64,000 bases of DNA from Elephas maximus indicus (Eukaryota; Chordata; Mammalia; Proboscidea; Elephantidae), in contig NC_064838.1 in assembly GCF_024166365.1 (NCBI RefSeq), positions 76,710,001 through 76,774,000 of the forward strand. The letters are read 5' to 3'. Position 1 is the stretch's first letter. The number at the start of each line of letters is the position of its first letter. Of the stretch, positions 11,959-23,648 are shown piece by piece. The notes beneath the pieces were generated by a model that was given only the letters and a program-made list of their open reading frames with translations, had not been told where the DNA came from and did no database searches. A program made the translations under genes and the position numbers.

Positions 11959-12162
11959 AATCAAAACCAAAGACCGAACCCATTGCCATGGAGTCGATCC
12001 CGACTATAGAACAGAATAGATCCACCCCATAAGTTTTCTAGGGCTGCATTCTTCATGGAAGCACACTGCTACATCTTTCTCCCTTGGAGCGGTTGGTGGG
12101 TTCAAATTGCCAACCTTTCGTTTAGGAGCCCAGCACTTAACCACTGTGCCACCAGGGCTCTT
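11959..12162 (-). mobile_element. SINE, long variant
   Basis: Minus-strand copy with the extra internal section ('gggctgcattcttcatgg' to 'tctttctcccttggagcgg') between tail and head; ends with 'accactgtgccaccagggctc'. Confidence 0.85.
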
Positions 12163-12270
12163 TTCAAGAGGGTCATATTAATGGAATCATACAGTATGTA
12201 ACCTTTTGAGACTAGTTTTTTTTTTTTTTCACTTATAAAGATAATACTTTAGAGGTTCATCTGAAATGTT

Positions 12271-12344
12271 GCAAATTGACCAGTGTTGTTGAACCAAATA
12301 CAACAAGGAATGGATATTATCAAATGAAGTCTAAGATGAAATTG
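12271..12344 (+). repeat. 74 bp block also present at 14373-14445
   Basis: From 'gcaaattgaccagtg' to 'gatgaaattg' this interrupts the antisense L1 and closely matches 14373-14445 about 2.1 kb away in the same orientation. L1 sequence resumes right after it. Confidence 0.7.
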
Positions 12345-12462
12345 TTACTTTTTACTCTAGAATAGTATTCTATTGTACCATAATTTGTTCATCCACCTCT
12401 GAAGAACATGTGAGGTGTTCCCAGTCCAAAGATAATTGCACCTAAAAATCTAAACAAAAAAC

Positions 12463-12655
12463 AGAGTCCCTGGGTGGTGCAAATGGTTAAGTGCTCAACT
12501 ATTAGACAAAAGGTTGATAGTCCAAACCCACAAGAGGACCCTTGGAAGACAAGCCTGGAGACCTGCTACTGAAATAAATGTTACAGCCTTGGAAACCCTA
12601 TGGAGCAGTTGTACTCCATGAGTCAGAATCAACTCGAGGGCAACAAATGATAGCA
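12463..12655 (+). mobile_element. SINE, long variant, CAA-rich tail
   Basis: Head 'agagtccctgggtggtgc', internal 'ttacagccttggaaaccc', 3' end 'caactcgagggcaac'. The copy is about 190 bp and moderately diverged. Confidence 0.83.
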
Positions 12656-12954
12656 ACAACAAACAAAGAATAAATAGTGTCCAAAGACAACTATTGAAAG
12701 TTAGCTATAAACTGATCCATTATAATAAACATTCATGTATAGGTTTTTGTGTGACCATAAGTCTTCATATCTCTAAAGTCGGATTACTTGGTCACATGGT
12801 AGGCGTGTGTTTAACTTTATAAAAAATTGACAAACTATTTTCTAGATTAGTTAAACGGTGTTTTACATTTCTACTAGCAATGTATAACAATTCCAGTCGT
12901 TCTGCATCTTTGTTAGTACTTGTATTGTCAATATACTGAAGAAAGACTTAGTAA

Positions 12955-13062
12955 TCTGCTCCCACAAAGATTACAGCCTAGAAAATCCTATGGGGCATTT
13001 CTACTTTGTCATATGAGGTTGTTATGAGTCGAAAACCAACTTAAAGGCAACTAACAACAATA
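12955..13062 (+). mobile_element. SINE 3' half
   Basis: Starts in the middle of the long variant ('tctgctcccacaaagatt') and ends 'aaaggcaactaacaacaat', again the RTE-like tail. No tRNA-like head. Confidence 0.78.
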
Positions 13063-13390
13063 ATTAGGTGTGTAGTGGTACCTCATCGTTATTCTAATTT
13101 GCATTTTCCAAAGTCTAATGATCTTGATTTTTTTTTTTCTATATGCTTTGTATTCTTTTTGGGATCTGGTCAAGTTTTTGTCCATTTTTTAAGAATTTGA
13201 TTTTTTTTCTTATTGTTAAAGTTTGAGAGTTGTTACATATTCTAGGTAGAAATCCTTTGTGGATATGAAATTTGAAAATATTTTCCCTCAACCTATAATT
13301 TGTCTTTTCATTCTCATATCAGTGTTTTTTGCAGAGCAAAGGTTTTTAATTTTGAATAAGCCTACTTTATCCATTAACTTTGAGAGAAAA

Positions 13391-13764
13391 GCCAGATATG
13401 AATTTTAAATAGCTGGGATTATGGGTTTTATACATAGTTTTATGGCTTTGAGGACACAGACTCTAGAGAATTCCTACTGTACTTCTTACTCATGGGATCA
13501 AACAAGCCAACTAAAGGAAACAAGAAAACTCCCTTTTCTCTGTGCCATTTTGGTAATGCTCACTAACTCACTAGGAAAGTATGGGCATTCTGTGTATCCT
13601 GCTGTTCTTCAGACCTTTAACAAAACAATAACTAACCTCATTAAAGGATTTTTGTTGTTAGTTGCTGTCAAGTCAATCATGCTTATTATCGAAAACATGA
13701 AAAAAACTCATTGAAGGAAATTATTCCAACATCACAGCGATGATTACATTTAATGTACTATGTG
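13391..13764. other. No gene or repeat recognised
   Basis: AT-rich sequence with a 97-codon open frame (13421-13714) that has no motif, no homologous copy in the window and no start context of note. I regard it as chance. Confidence 0.5.
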
Positions 13765-14535
13765 CCATTCTAGGTTTTTCTCTGGTTCCACACAAGATTT
13801 TATAAAATAGTAATCTCTACAGAAATCATATTTGGATTTGTACCACTAAAAATTAAACATTCATTGACTAGATATTTATTACCTGCTTACCGTTTTTTAG
13901 GTTTTATTCTAACCACTGTGGATACTTCAGTGAACAAAATAAAACAAAACAAAATACCTATTCTCATGAATTCTAATGAAAGGATATTGTACAATAAAAA
14001 TTAAGGTTAAAATATGTGGTATATGTGAGACAGTAATAAGCGTTACAGATAAAATTCACAGTAGGGTAAGAATGATTTGGTACAGGACCAGGCAGTGTTT
14101 TGTTATGTTGAACACAGGGCCTCTGTGAGTCAGAACCGACGCCATGGAATCTAACAACCACCACCACAAGGATGATTGGTGGATGAGGAATGGAACTCCA
14201 CCTTTATATTGGGTGGCCGGAATAGGCCTCACCAAGCTGATATTTCAATCAAGACATGCTGGAAATGAGAGAATGAACCACACGAATATTAAGGGCAAGA
14301 ACACCCGAGGCATAGAGAACAACCATCGCAAAGGTATTGAGGCAAGAGTACGCCTGGAGAATTATAGGAACAGCAAATTGGCCAGTGTTGTTGAACCAAG
14401 TACAATAAGGAACAGATATTATTAAAAGAAGTCTGAGAGGAAATGGGCTATGTCATGTAGTGGTCATGCATGCTGTTATAAGGACTTTGGCCTTTATGCA
14501 GTAAAATTGGAAGACATCAGAGTCATTACTGGTTC
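13765..14535 (+). repeat. Ancient mammal-wide interspersed repeat, class uncertain
   Basis: Contains the familiar sequence order 'ttcattgactagatatttatt', 'actgtggatacttcagtgaacaaaata', 'acagtaataagcgttacag', then after an RTE insertion 'caaaggtattgaggcaagag', 'ggaacagcaaattggccagtg' and 'aaggactttggcctttatgcag'. This order is common in old LINE-derived repeats of placental mammals. I cannot assign the family with confidence. Confidence 0.5.
14082..14167 (+). mobile_element. RTE 3'-end fragment
   Basis: Short copy of the RTE terminal region ('caggaccaggcagtgtttt' to 'tctaacaaccaccaccac'), matching 11588-11668. It was inserted into the older repeat around it. Confidence 0.8.
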
Positions 14536-15694
14536 CCGGAATTCTTGCATTTCCTTGTCTTCTTAAACATCTAATCTTGCATAACTTAAAATGGTAACTG
14601 TGAAATTAGTTACCGATCTTGAAATATGATATTAAAGAACCTTGTTACTCCTGTATGGCTCATGGATGAGTAAAAGTTATAGTGATAACTTTCACCTAAT
14701 TTCCTTTAATAGATGGGAGTTGTCTAGGGGCCTCTATCCCTGTTTGAAGCTGCATGCTCGAATTTGGTTCCAAGCATATTGCTTAACTCCAGTATTTATG
14801 TAAGTGAACTGGAACATAAACAGAACCAACATTTTGGAATCAGAAACTCTTGCTTGAGTGGAAGATAGAAATATCCACAATGTTTTAATAAACTGAAAAT
14901 CTTAAGTCTGAAAAACCAAGGTAAAAATTTCTCTAGAGCTGAAAAACCACATACCATCCTGAATCAAGTAATCATGAAATGATTCTGTAAATAAGCCCTT
15001 ACAACAGTAAATTCCCTTGAAGATGACCTCAGATAGCACTTAAAGGAAACTGAGGACAAAATAATTATCAGACTCCAGCACATCAAATTTATGAAAGTGC
15101 AGATAAAAAACAATGTGAAAAATGTTTTAATCTTTGGGATTTTTATTCTTGAAATAGATAAATGTAGATATAGCTTTCATGAGGTAAGACATTATAAACA
15201 CAGAACATGATTTTTCACTTAATGTTAGAATCTCAGAGGTGTACTGTTGCTGAAGGGGTAAAAGCCATGGGAGGAGAAGTCCTGAAATAAAGGAGGAAGT
15301 TCAGTTATCCAGAGATATCAGTGATGATCTCTGAACTGAAAATAAATGTTGAATACATTGTCTTCACTTAACTCGTTTCATCCTACTGTAGATATCTAAG
15401 GCAATCCAGTTTGACTCTAAAAGGATTCAAATTTGAAAAGTCTGAAAAAAAATAATTTTCAGATAGTTGTTGGGCCTTCAATTTTGGAGAATGATCAAAG
15501 TCTGACCCAGAGATATCTGGGGCAGGAAAACATTAAGTCTTAAGGAATTACTGGTAAAGCTGGTTGAATTGTCACAAGCAAAAAGAAGATGTAAGTTGTG
15601 CTGATACGGAGATATTTTAGGGAGAGGGCTATCAAAAGATTGAATGTGATGCCCAAAGCATGAGAAAGGACTGGATATTTGCTTACCAAACCCA
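14536..15694. other. No gene or repeat recognised
   Basis: Unassigned AT-rich sequence. The short minus-strand frame at 15478-15714 shows no domain. Confidence 0.5.
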
Positions 15695-16330
15695 TTTCCT
15701 CTTCTTCCAGTCAAGCTAGACTACATTTCTTAGACTCCCTGCAGTTAGTCTTGTTTGATTTCCAGCCAATGGAATATGAGGGGGATAGATGTGTGACACC
15801 TTCAGGTCTAGCCCATATGCATTCTAAGCTTTCCTCTTCTGCAGCCTCTCGAAATCTTCAGAATCCAAGATATCAGCTTCAGGTATCTTGGAGAAGAGAA
15901 GCAAAACCTCAGGAACCTTGTGAGGATAGTGAAGTCACATTCTGGAAAGAGCCAGGACCCCTGTACCACTACTTAGATGGTGTCTGCCCACTGATGTAGA
16001 AAAAAATTTGGACTTCGAACAATGAAGAAATAAACTTCTATCACAGAGGCTGGCAAACTACCATCTGCAAAGCAAGTCCAGCCTATGGCTTATTCTTGTA
16101 AAGTTTTATTGGAACAGAGTTATACCTATTGATTTACATATTGCCTGTGGCTGCTTCCATACTGCAACAGCTGAGTTGACTGTGTGATCAAACTGTATGG
16201 TCCACAAAGCCTAAAATAGTTACTACATGGCTCTTGACAGAAAAAAAGAAAAAAAAAATTGCTAACATTTGTTCTACTTCATCAAGCCACTGAGATTGTG
16301 ATGTTTGTGCCTTAATGCATGATGAAAAAT
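15695..16330 (+). mobile_element. Old LTR-like element, interrupted by a DNA transposon
   Basis: Reads like an old mammalian LTR: 'gactacatttcttagactccc', 'ttccagccaatggaatatgag', then the poly(A) region 'gaaataaacttctat' at about 16028-16042. After the transposon at 16041 it resumes with 'tcaagccactgagattgtg', the usual continuation of this LTR type. The 106-codon open frame at 15679-15999 lies inside it and is not a gene. Confidence 0.6.
16041..16275. mobile_element. Non-autonomous hAT-type DNA transposon remnant
   Basis: Contains 'ggctggcaaactaccatc', 'gtaaagttttattggaacagag' and 'ggtccacaaagcctaaaatag', which are hallmarks of a widespread mammalian hAT-type element. It interrupts the LTR-like repeat at 15695-16330. 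The edges 'cttctatc' and 'ttctactt' may be a decayed 8 bp TSD. Confidence 0.65.
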
Positions 16331-16617
16331 TAAATAATAAATGTACTATCTTTCCTATAAACCTGTATTATAGACATGAAAAATATAACCTCAAGAATAT
16401 TCTCAAATTCAATGATAAATATGAGCATTGAATAGCATTGTGCCCATATTTGGAAGAGAAATGTAAATGGTATTCTCTAAAGAATGGTACGAGTAGAAAA
16501 TGAACTCAAAATATAATGTTAAATGAAAAGGGAGGACAATAAACCATATAAACTACAATACTTATTGTGTGAACATATGCTCATAAATATATGCACATAT
16601 ACAAAAAAAAAGAAAAA
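16331..16617. other. No feature recognised
   Basis: Short AT-rich interval between the LTR-like repeat and a pair of SINEs. Confidence 0.5.
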
Positions 16618-16782
16618 CAAAAACAAAAAAACCTGTTGCAGTCAAGTTGATTTCAACTCATAGAGACCCTGTAGCACAGAGTGGAACTGGCCTACAGAGT
16701 TTCCAAGAAGTCACTGGTGAATTCGAACTCCCAGTCATCTGGTTAGCAGCCAGGCTCTTAACCACTGCATTACCAGGGCTCC
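16618..16782 (-). mobile_element. AfroSINE-type SINE, first of an adjacent pair
   Basis: Minus-strand copy from an A-rich tail complement to 'accagggctcc' at 16782. The next SINE starts 14 bp further on in the same orientation. Confidence 0.88.
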
Positions 16783-16795
16783 TGTGCCCGTATAA

Positions 16796-16960
16796 AACTA
16801 AAACCAAACCCATTGCCGTTGAGTCGATTCCAATTCATAGCGACCCTATAGGACAGAGTAGAACTGCCGCATAGAGCTTCCAAGGAACACCTGGTAGATT
16901 CAACTGCCGACCTTTTGGTTAGCAAACATAGCTCTTAACCACTACACCACCAGGGTTTCC
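16796..16960 (-). mobile_element. AfroSINE-type SINE, second of an adjacent pair
   Basis: Well preserved: 'aaaccaaacccattgccg', 'gagtcgattccaattcatag', 'gacagagtagaactgcc', and head complement 'accaccagggtttcc'. Confidence 0.92.
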
Positions 16961-18410
16961 TATTCCCATATAGGAGATGGAAAAACAAAAATACAACTAA
17001 GATTGGTGGTAGTTATCTCTGGACTGGAAAAAAATAATAATAATTGATAGTAGTTATCTCTGTATTGTTGCACAACAGCTGATTTTTTCTTTCCTTTGTG
17101 TTTCGATTATTTGGCTGGTATCAAAAACAAACAGGTACTAATCTGGCTTAACTAAAAAAAAAAATAAAATAAACATCTATGGGTTAAACTTGGTGATGAA
17201 GTTATTCCTCAATCTTTAGAAGCAATTGTACACAACCAAAAAATCACATGGGAGTATTATGTCATCTAATTGCCCCATTTGTGGCCTCCAATGCAAAACG
17301 TCAATGATATTCTCTAGGGTCCATATCCCCACAGCCCTGGTGGCACAGCATGGTGCCAGGATTCAGTTCTTAGGTCTGCCTTTCTCCCTGCTATCTCTGA
17401 GTATACTTAATAGATTGAAGGATAGTAGCCCTTTACACAAAATATTGTTTTAAATATACTATAAACTCTTGCTACTTTATTCAGGTCTGATACTATTCTC
17501 AACAAGATTAGTTGAATTCTCTGCAGGAACTTTCCTGAAGTCCATTAATCGTAACATAGAAGCTTCAATAAATGAATAAGTTAAATACTCCACTTAGGTA
17601 AGTTGATTCAATTTTTATTGTATTTCACATTAGAAGGATAATAATGCATTCCAAGTAAGCTTTGCAGGAGGCAAAAACATGTATAAATCCAGCTGCCATG
17701 ATGTGCACTTTGTTCCTTAATGCGGATGGTTGAGGGCTTTAGAGGTTGTGTATAGACCGTCCTTCCTTTCCAGTGACATTCATCCTGGTTTTCTAACTGC
17801 ACATCCATGGTGTACTCAGCACCCTAATGGACATTTTAGAATCTAGGAAATTATAAAATATGGGCATTGTCCTTAAAAAAAAATCAATTTTAGGAAGAAT
17901 TTGGCAGTAACATACATAATTGGAAATGATACGATACAACATTCAATCCCTGTTATTAAAATTAAAGCTTGTGTCTATAAAGCGGAGAGAAATTTTATAA
18001 TAAAATGAATAACGTATTTCCTAGTATTACAGGTTTGTGACAGAAACAATGCCTAATGTTTTCAGTTGTAAGTGGGAAAATAAAGCATTACACAAGAGGG
18101 AATAAATTGGGAATTTCAGCTTTATATAAATGAGCACGTGCTGTTGAACAGAGCTGGATAAATTCTACATTGCTGGAGAAGAATGATTTGGTGGTAACAA
18201 AAAAAAAAAAGTGGTAACAAGGGTGCATGTATAGACCAGGGAAAGCTCTGGAAAAGGTAGGCTGAACAATGTAAATTTCGTGCATTCATTAGTAAGAAAC
18301 AGTTGGAAAATTAAAAGCCATTTACCATCAGGATAAAATCACAATGGAAAATTATTCTGGCAATGCTGTGCAGAATATTTTGAAGTGGAGGACTCAGACT
18401 GTGAACCCAA

Positions 18411-18611
18411 ATCCAAAAACATTGCTGTGGAGCCAATTCCAACTCATAGTGACCCCACAGGGCAGACAACAACTACCCCATAGGACCCAAGGCTGTAAAT
18501 CTTTACAGTAACAGACTTCCACATTTTTCTCCTGTGAAGCGGCTGTGATTTGAAACCACTGACTTTCCAGATAGCAGCCAAGTACTTAGCCACTGTGACA
18601 CCAAGGCTCTC
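18411..18611 (-). mobile_element. SINE, long variant, specific to duplication copy A
   Basis: Minus-strand copy ending 'ccactgtgacaccaaggctctc'. The paralogous site near 58540 has no SINE, so the insertion is younger than the duplication. Confidence 0.83.
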
Positions 18612-19451
18612 TCAGCCTATAAATAAGTGGTCATAATTTACCTAAGTAGCAATCAAGATAGTTTAGAATGGTAGCAGAGAGACTGTTGAGAAATTAGTCT
18701 TTGGAAGGCATCTTTCTTACAGTAATAAACCTAAGAAGACTAGAGAGTGACAGGAAAGCATAAACAACACTGAGGGAAAAGGAAACCAGGTGGAAATGAT
18801 GTCCAGACCTTATTGACTCATATACATTCGTTTATTGAATAAATATCAGTGAGTATATATTGTGTCTTAGTGTCCCATTTGCAATGCAGAAGCAAACAAA
18901 ACAAACAATAATTCTTGGTCTAGTGACCTTTATTGTGAAACAGAAAATGATAAAATATGTGCTTAAAATAAGTAAAATGCGTACCATGTTACACGTGTTA
19001 TATTTATGTTGACAGTTGAGTTCTAGGTTCCCATAGTTGAACAGGTGAGCCAGAAAAGATACTGCTGAACCTCATGATGTGTATTTTCTTCAACGCAAAC
19101 ATTTTCACTAAACTCAGGTTCATGGGAAGAGCCAGGATGGCCCTCTCAGAAAGCCAGCTGCTTCTGACGATACTGAATATGGTCATTTGAAATATAAAAG
19201 GGTCAAGGGTCAATTCTATTTTTGTTCTTTCTCTCTCAACTTTCTTCTTTAAATTATTACTCTAAAAAATGAACATTCAGTGTACATCTGGGATATTAGT
19301 AAGTCCTAACTTGAAATAATGTAACAGTAGATATTAAGCATTTTTAATAACTGTCTTTGTTGACACTCAATAAGTTTCTCAGTATTTCTTCATTGTCTTC
19401 TATCTAATTCAAGTTTTGTTTTTGAGGATCAACTATCCTATTTTCTCAACA

Positions 19452-21300
19452 GGAACCAAGAAAACCAGAGTGCTAGAGCCATATTCATGCTCTTGGGCTT
19501 CTCAGAATATCCGGAACTCCAGGTGCAACTCTTTTTTTTTTTTTTTTCAATTTTTATTGTGCGTTACGTGAAAGTTTACAAATCAAGTCAGTCTCTGATA
19601 CAAAAATTTATATACACCTTGCTATATACTCTTAATTGCTCTCCCTGTAATGAGATAGCAAACTCCTTCCCTCCACTCTCTCTTTTCATGTCCATTCCAC
19701 CAGCTTCTGCCCCCCTCTTATCTCCCCTCCAGACAGGAGATGCCAACATAATCCCATGCGTCTACTTGATCCAAGAAGCTCCTTCTTCACCAGCGTCTTT
19801 TTCTATCCCATTGTCCAGTCCAATCCCTGTCTGAAGAGTTGGCTTTGGGAATGGTTCCTGTCTTGGGCTTACAGAACCTCTGGGGACCATGAAAACCAGG
19901 GTCCTTCTAGTCTCAGTCAGACCAGTAAGTCTGGTCTTATTACGAGAATTTGGGGTCTGCACCCCACTACTCTCCTGCTCCCGCAGGGTTTCTCTGTTGT
20001 GTTCCCTGTCAGGGCAGTCCTCGGTTGTAGCTGGGAACCATCTAGTTCTTCTGGTCTCAGGCTGATGTAGTCTCTAGTTTATGTGGCCCTTTCTGTCTCT
20101 TGGGCTCATAATTACCTTGTGTCTTTGGTGTTCTTCATTCTCCCTTGCTCCAGGTGGGTTGAGACCAATTGATGAATCTTAGATGGCCACTTACTAGAGT
20201 TTAAGACCCCAGATGCCACTCTCCAAAGTGGGATGCAGAATGTTTTCTTAATAGATTTTACTATGCCAATTGACTTAGATGTCCCCTGCGACCATGGTCC
20301 CCAAATCCCTGTTCCTGCTATGCTGGCCTTCGAAGCATTCAGTTTATTCAGGAAACATCTTTGCTTTTGGTTTAGTCCAGTTATGCTGACCCCTTCTGTA
20401 CTGTGTGCTGTCTTTCCCTTCACCAGGTGCCCCTCTACATGGTCTTCCTGACCATCTACACAGTCACTGTTTTTGGGAACCTGGGCATGATTGTGATCAT
20501 CAGGATCAACCCCAAACTCCACACCCCCATGTACTTTTCCTCAGCCACTTGTCCTTCATTGATTTCTGTTACTTTTCAGTAGTTACACCCAAACTATTAG
20601 AAAACTTGGTTGTGGAAGACAGAACCATCTCCTTCACAGGGTGCATCATGCAATTCTTCTTGGCTTGCATATTTGTGTGACTGAAACATTCATGTTGGCA
20701 GCAATGGCTTATGATCGATTTGTAGCAGTTTTTAACCCTTTGCTCTATAAGGTTGCAATGTCCCCGAAGTTTTGTTTCCTGTTGGTGACTGCCTCATATG
20801 CTTGGGGTATAGTCCGTTCCTTGACATTTACCTACTTTCTGTTGACATTATCCTTCTGTGAGACCAACCTCATAAACAACTTTCTCTATGAACATGCTGT
20901 CATTGTTGCTCTGTCCTGCTCTGACCCCTACATTAGTCAGAAGATCATTTTAGTGTCAGCCACATTCAATGAAATAAGCAGCCTCATGATCATTCTTACA
21001 TTTTATATGTTCATTTTTATCACTATCATGAAGACGCCTTCAACTGGGAGGGGCCACAAAGCCATCTCCACCTGTGCCTCCCTCCTAACTACCATTACCA
21101 TCTTCCATGGAACCATCCTTTTTCTCTACTGTGCGCCTAATTCCAAGGGTTCATGGCTCATGGTCAAGGTGGCCTCTGTGTTTTACACAGTGGTCATCCC
21201 CATGCTGAACCCCCGATCTACAGCCTCAGGAACAAAGATGTGAAGGAGGCAGTAAGAAAGTTAGTACAAAGTTACCCTGTCACAAACTGCAAAGTCTGTA
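19452..21300 (+). pseudogene. Olfactory receptor pseudogene, OR5D-like, split by an L1
   Basis: A class II odorant receptor, a seven-helix G-protein-coupled receptor of olfactory neuron cilia when functional. The N-terminal 27 codons (19452-19532, ending ...GFSEYPELQVQL) are separated from the rest by an L1 at 19533-20422. The body resumes at 20423 with helix 1 ([20 protein letters not shown]). A one-base loss in the PMYFFL codons near 20533, another near 20676 and another near 21212 (in the PMLNP-IYSLRNK region) shift the frame, and a 4-base gap follows near the C-terminus. MAYDRFVAV is kept (20707-20733), but a conserved extracellular Cys is Tyr (NNFLYEH) and the Cys after DRFVAV is Phe. 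The family assignment rests on resemblance to OR5D13-type sequence. It is a paralogue of 60821-61765. Confidence 0.9.
19533..20422 (-). mobile_element. L1 3' UTR insertion inside the OR5D-like gene
   Basis: A 5'-truncated L1 in antisense orientation: T run from about 19533, then the lineage 3' UTR in reverse, ending at 20422. The flanks are 'ccaggtgcaactct' (19519-19532) and 'ccaggtgcccctct' (20423-20436), a 14 bp TSD with two later mismatches. The undamaged order is seen at the paralogue near 60890. Nearly all open frames between 19487 and 20522 are L1 sequence. Confidence 0.95.
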
Positions 21301-22542
21301 AAGATGTATTTGTTCATTTTCAGAGAATGTAGAAAATTGTCCAAGTAGTCTAGCTGATTTATTTATTCACATTCCTTTTCAGATAGCAAAGCAGTGCACG
21401 TGTCTGATGTAACTCCCCATTTGACTGATCGTCCAATACCAATGTTCTTTAGAGCTTAGTAAATTAGTTGAAAAATAATTAGTAACAGAGTTATTAAAGC
21501 TCAGTTTATTTAAATTAAGGTTTCTGAATCAGAGTTAGGCAAATGAAGATTTCCGAGTTAGTACAAATGGCAATGTGGTTACCCATGTAAATGAAGTCGT
21601 TCTGAATATGGGTTTATGGAGACGTTCTGAAAATGAATAGCTTAGCAGGAGAGAGGATATATCATAGCATAATATAGTAAACATAATAAACAAAGGTCTG
21701 TTCAACCCTTAGGCATGAAATATATTGAAAATATGAATTTCATTTCACATTTTAAAGTGCACATAAGACATATCTCTGCCTGAACAGTCCAAAATATGGA
21801 TTGGTTAAATTTTATTTGGTCATGTAAATTTTATTTTATCTCTGTATACTAAGACAGTAAAACATAATATGATCTGCTAATATCTGAGGTCATCTGATCT
21901 AGCCTGATCTTGGCTGATGAATTCGACTCAGGACAACAAGTGTATACGTTCATTGGGCGGCTGTTTCATGTATCTATGATCCTGCTTGGACCACTGGGGT
22001 AGCTAGAGTATGTTCTTCCAGTGTCAGTGCCTGAGTCACAAAAGGAAACATGCATTAACAAAAGCTTTTCAAGCAACTGTTTTTGTTATATTCTATAGTC
22101 AATGTGAATCACAGAGCTGAGACCAAAGTCAAAGGTTTGAGGAAGGATATCTGCCTCTTGCAGAGCTTAAAAGTTACATGGCAAGGAGCACAGATACAGA
22201 AAGGAATGAAAAATAGGATCCAGTATCTCAATCTACTTAAGTTTATGGTAAATATTATCTCATGGAAAATATCCTTCTTTGACATTCCAGATAAATATGA
22301 CATAACTGTAATTGGTTTGACACAGTCTTTATGAATTAATGGATCATTTGATTCACTTATTGAAATGACTGTCTTTGGTGAGTGATACTGTATCGTGATT
22401 GAAGATAAACGATGTCTTGATGAATTTCCAGGTATCATGACCATAATCTATCCGCAAACAGAAATGTTGCTTGCTTTGTCTAAAGCATGAGCATTTTTTT
22501 TTCTACTTAAAAATTTGTATTTTCTCTTTATAGAAATTGTTA

Positions 22543-22690
22543 CTAGCAATAGTGGTTAAGAGCTTGGCTACTAACCAATAGATTGACAGTTTGAATCCAC
22601 CAGCTGCTAGCTTCTTGGAAACTTATGGGGCAGCTCTATTCAGTCCTACTGGATTGATACAAGTCAGAATTGACTCAACAGCAACGGGAA
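22543..22690 (+). mobile_element. SINE specific to duplication copy A
   Basis: Plus-strand copy, 'tagtggttaagagcttggc' to 'gactcaacagcaacggg'. The empty site is visible in copy B near 63020, where 'attactagaatattttgtattctattc' runs through without a SINE. Confidence 0.87.
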
Positions 22691-23462
22691 GCAATTTCTG
22701 TATTCTATTCCGATTGCTTAGCAATATATAATACTGTTTTCAACATGCTATAATATGTAAATATAGTATTACGTTTTTTAGTTAATTTTGAATTGTCATC
22801 ATGTGCCATACATACTCAACTAAATGTTCTAGGGGAATATTTTAATACTTTGTCCAGCATTACTATAAGCACCATAGCTCTCTTGATTATAATTTGCATA
22901 GAATGTCTTTTTCCATCCTTTCATATTCAACCCCTTTTTTATCTTTGGGTCTAAAGTAAGTATCATACAGATAGCATATAGTTGGATCATTTGTTTTTCC
23001 TTTCTTCTAATCTCTTTCCTTTTGTGTTTATTGATTTTTTTCTAGTGTACCATTTTGATTTCATCTTCACTCTTTTTCTGTATTTTTTAAAATTGTTTTA
23101 TTAGTGATTACCTTAGGGATTAAAATAAATATCCTCAATTTACAGCAATCTAGTTTGAATTCATCCCAATTCAGTTTCACAAACAGAAAACTTTTAAATT
23201 AAAATACCACTTTAATAGAAATATATAAAAAAAAAGTTGTAAAAAACAAAAACTAAATATAAAGAATAAAATTGCCAACTTTTTTAAGACCTTAGAGTGC
23301 AAACTTCAAAATATCACTGAGAAAAATTTAAGACAAACTAAGTGGAGAGATGTAGCATATGCACTGATCAAAATTCAATATTACTAAGATGAAAATTCTC
23401 CCCAAATTACTCATTTAATACAACCCCAATCAAAATGAAAGTTATTTGAAACAACTGACATA

Positions 23463-23617
23463 AACCAAAACCAAACCCAGTGCCATCCAATTGATTCTGG
23501 CTTATAGTGACCCTGTAGGACACAGTAGAACTATCCCATTGATTTCAAAGGAGTGCTTGGTGGATGCAAACTGCTGACCTTCTGGTTAGCAGCTGAACTC
23601 TTAACCACCAGGGTTTG
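23463..23617 (-). mobile_element. SINE specific to duplication copy A
   Basis: Sits between 'aacaactgacat' and 'gagttatgtttcg'. Copy B near 63765 reads straight through ('aaattgacatgctggctc') with no SINE. The head is 3 to 10 bases shorter than usual ('cttaaccaccagggttt'). Confidence 0.87.
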
Positions 23618-23648
23618 AGTTATGTTTCGAAATGAAAAATGTCCAAAA

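Larger units (their letters stand above)
11683..13390 (-). mobile_element. Old L1 remnants, antisense, with nested SINEs
   Basis: The first about 100 bp finish the L1 of 7765-8429. From about 11795 a second antisense L1 3' region begins ('ggccatttttggtacag'...) and runs through 'ccattaactttgag' near 13385 in the usual antisense L1 order: target-like 3' UTR, the 'tcttcatatctctaaagtcgg' region, the 'ggtacctcatcgttattc' region, then ORF2 C-terminal sequence. It is interrupted by SINEs at 11959, 12463 and 12955 and by a 74 bp foreign block at 12271. Confidence 0.8.

Noticed and set aside
15679-15999. 106-codon open frame
   Set aside because: It lies in an old LTR-like repeat and has no domain or conserved start.
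17332-17360. SINE head in 'cagccctggtggcacagcatgg'
   Set aside because: Only about 22 bases match and the paralogous site in copy B has related non-SINE sequence ('gtccgcatcccagtgg'), so this is chance similarity.
20112-20522. 136-codon minus-strand frame
   Set aside because: It spans the junction of an antisense L1 and the OR on the wrong strand; chance.
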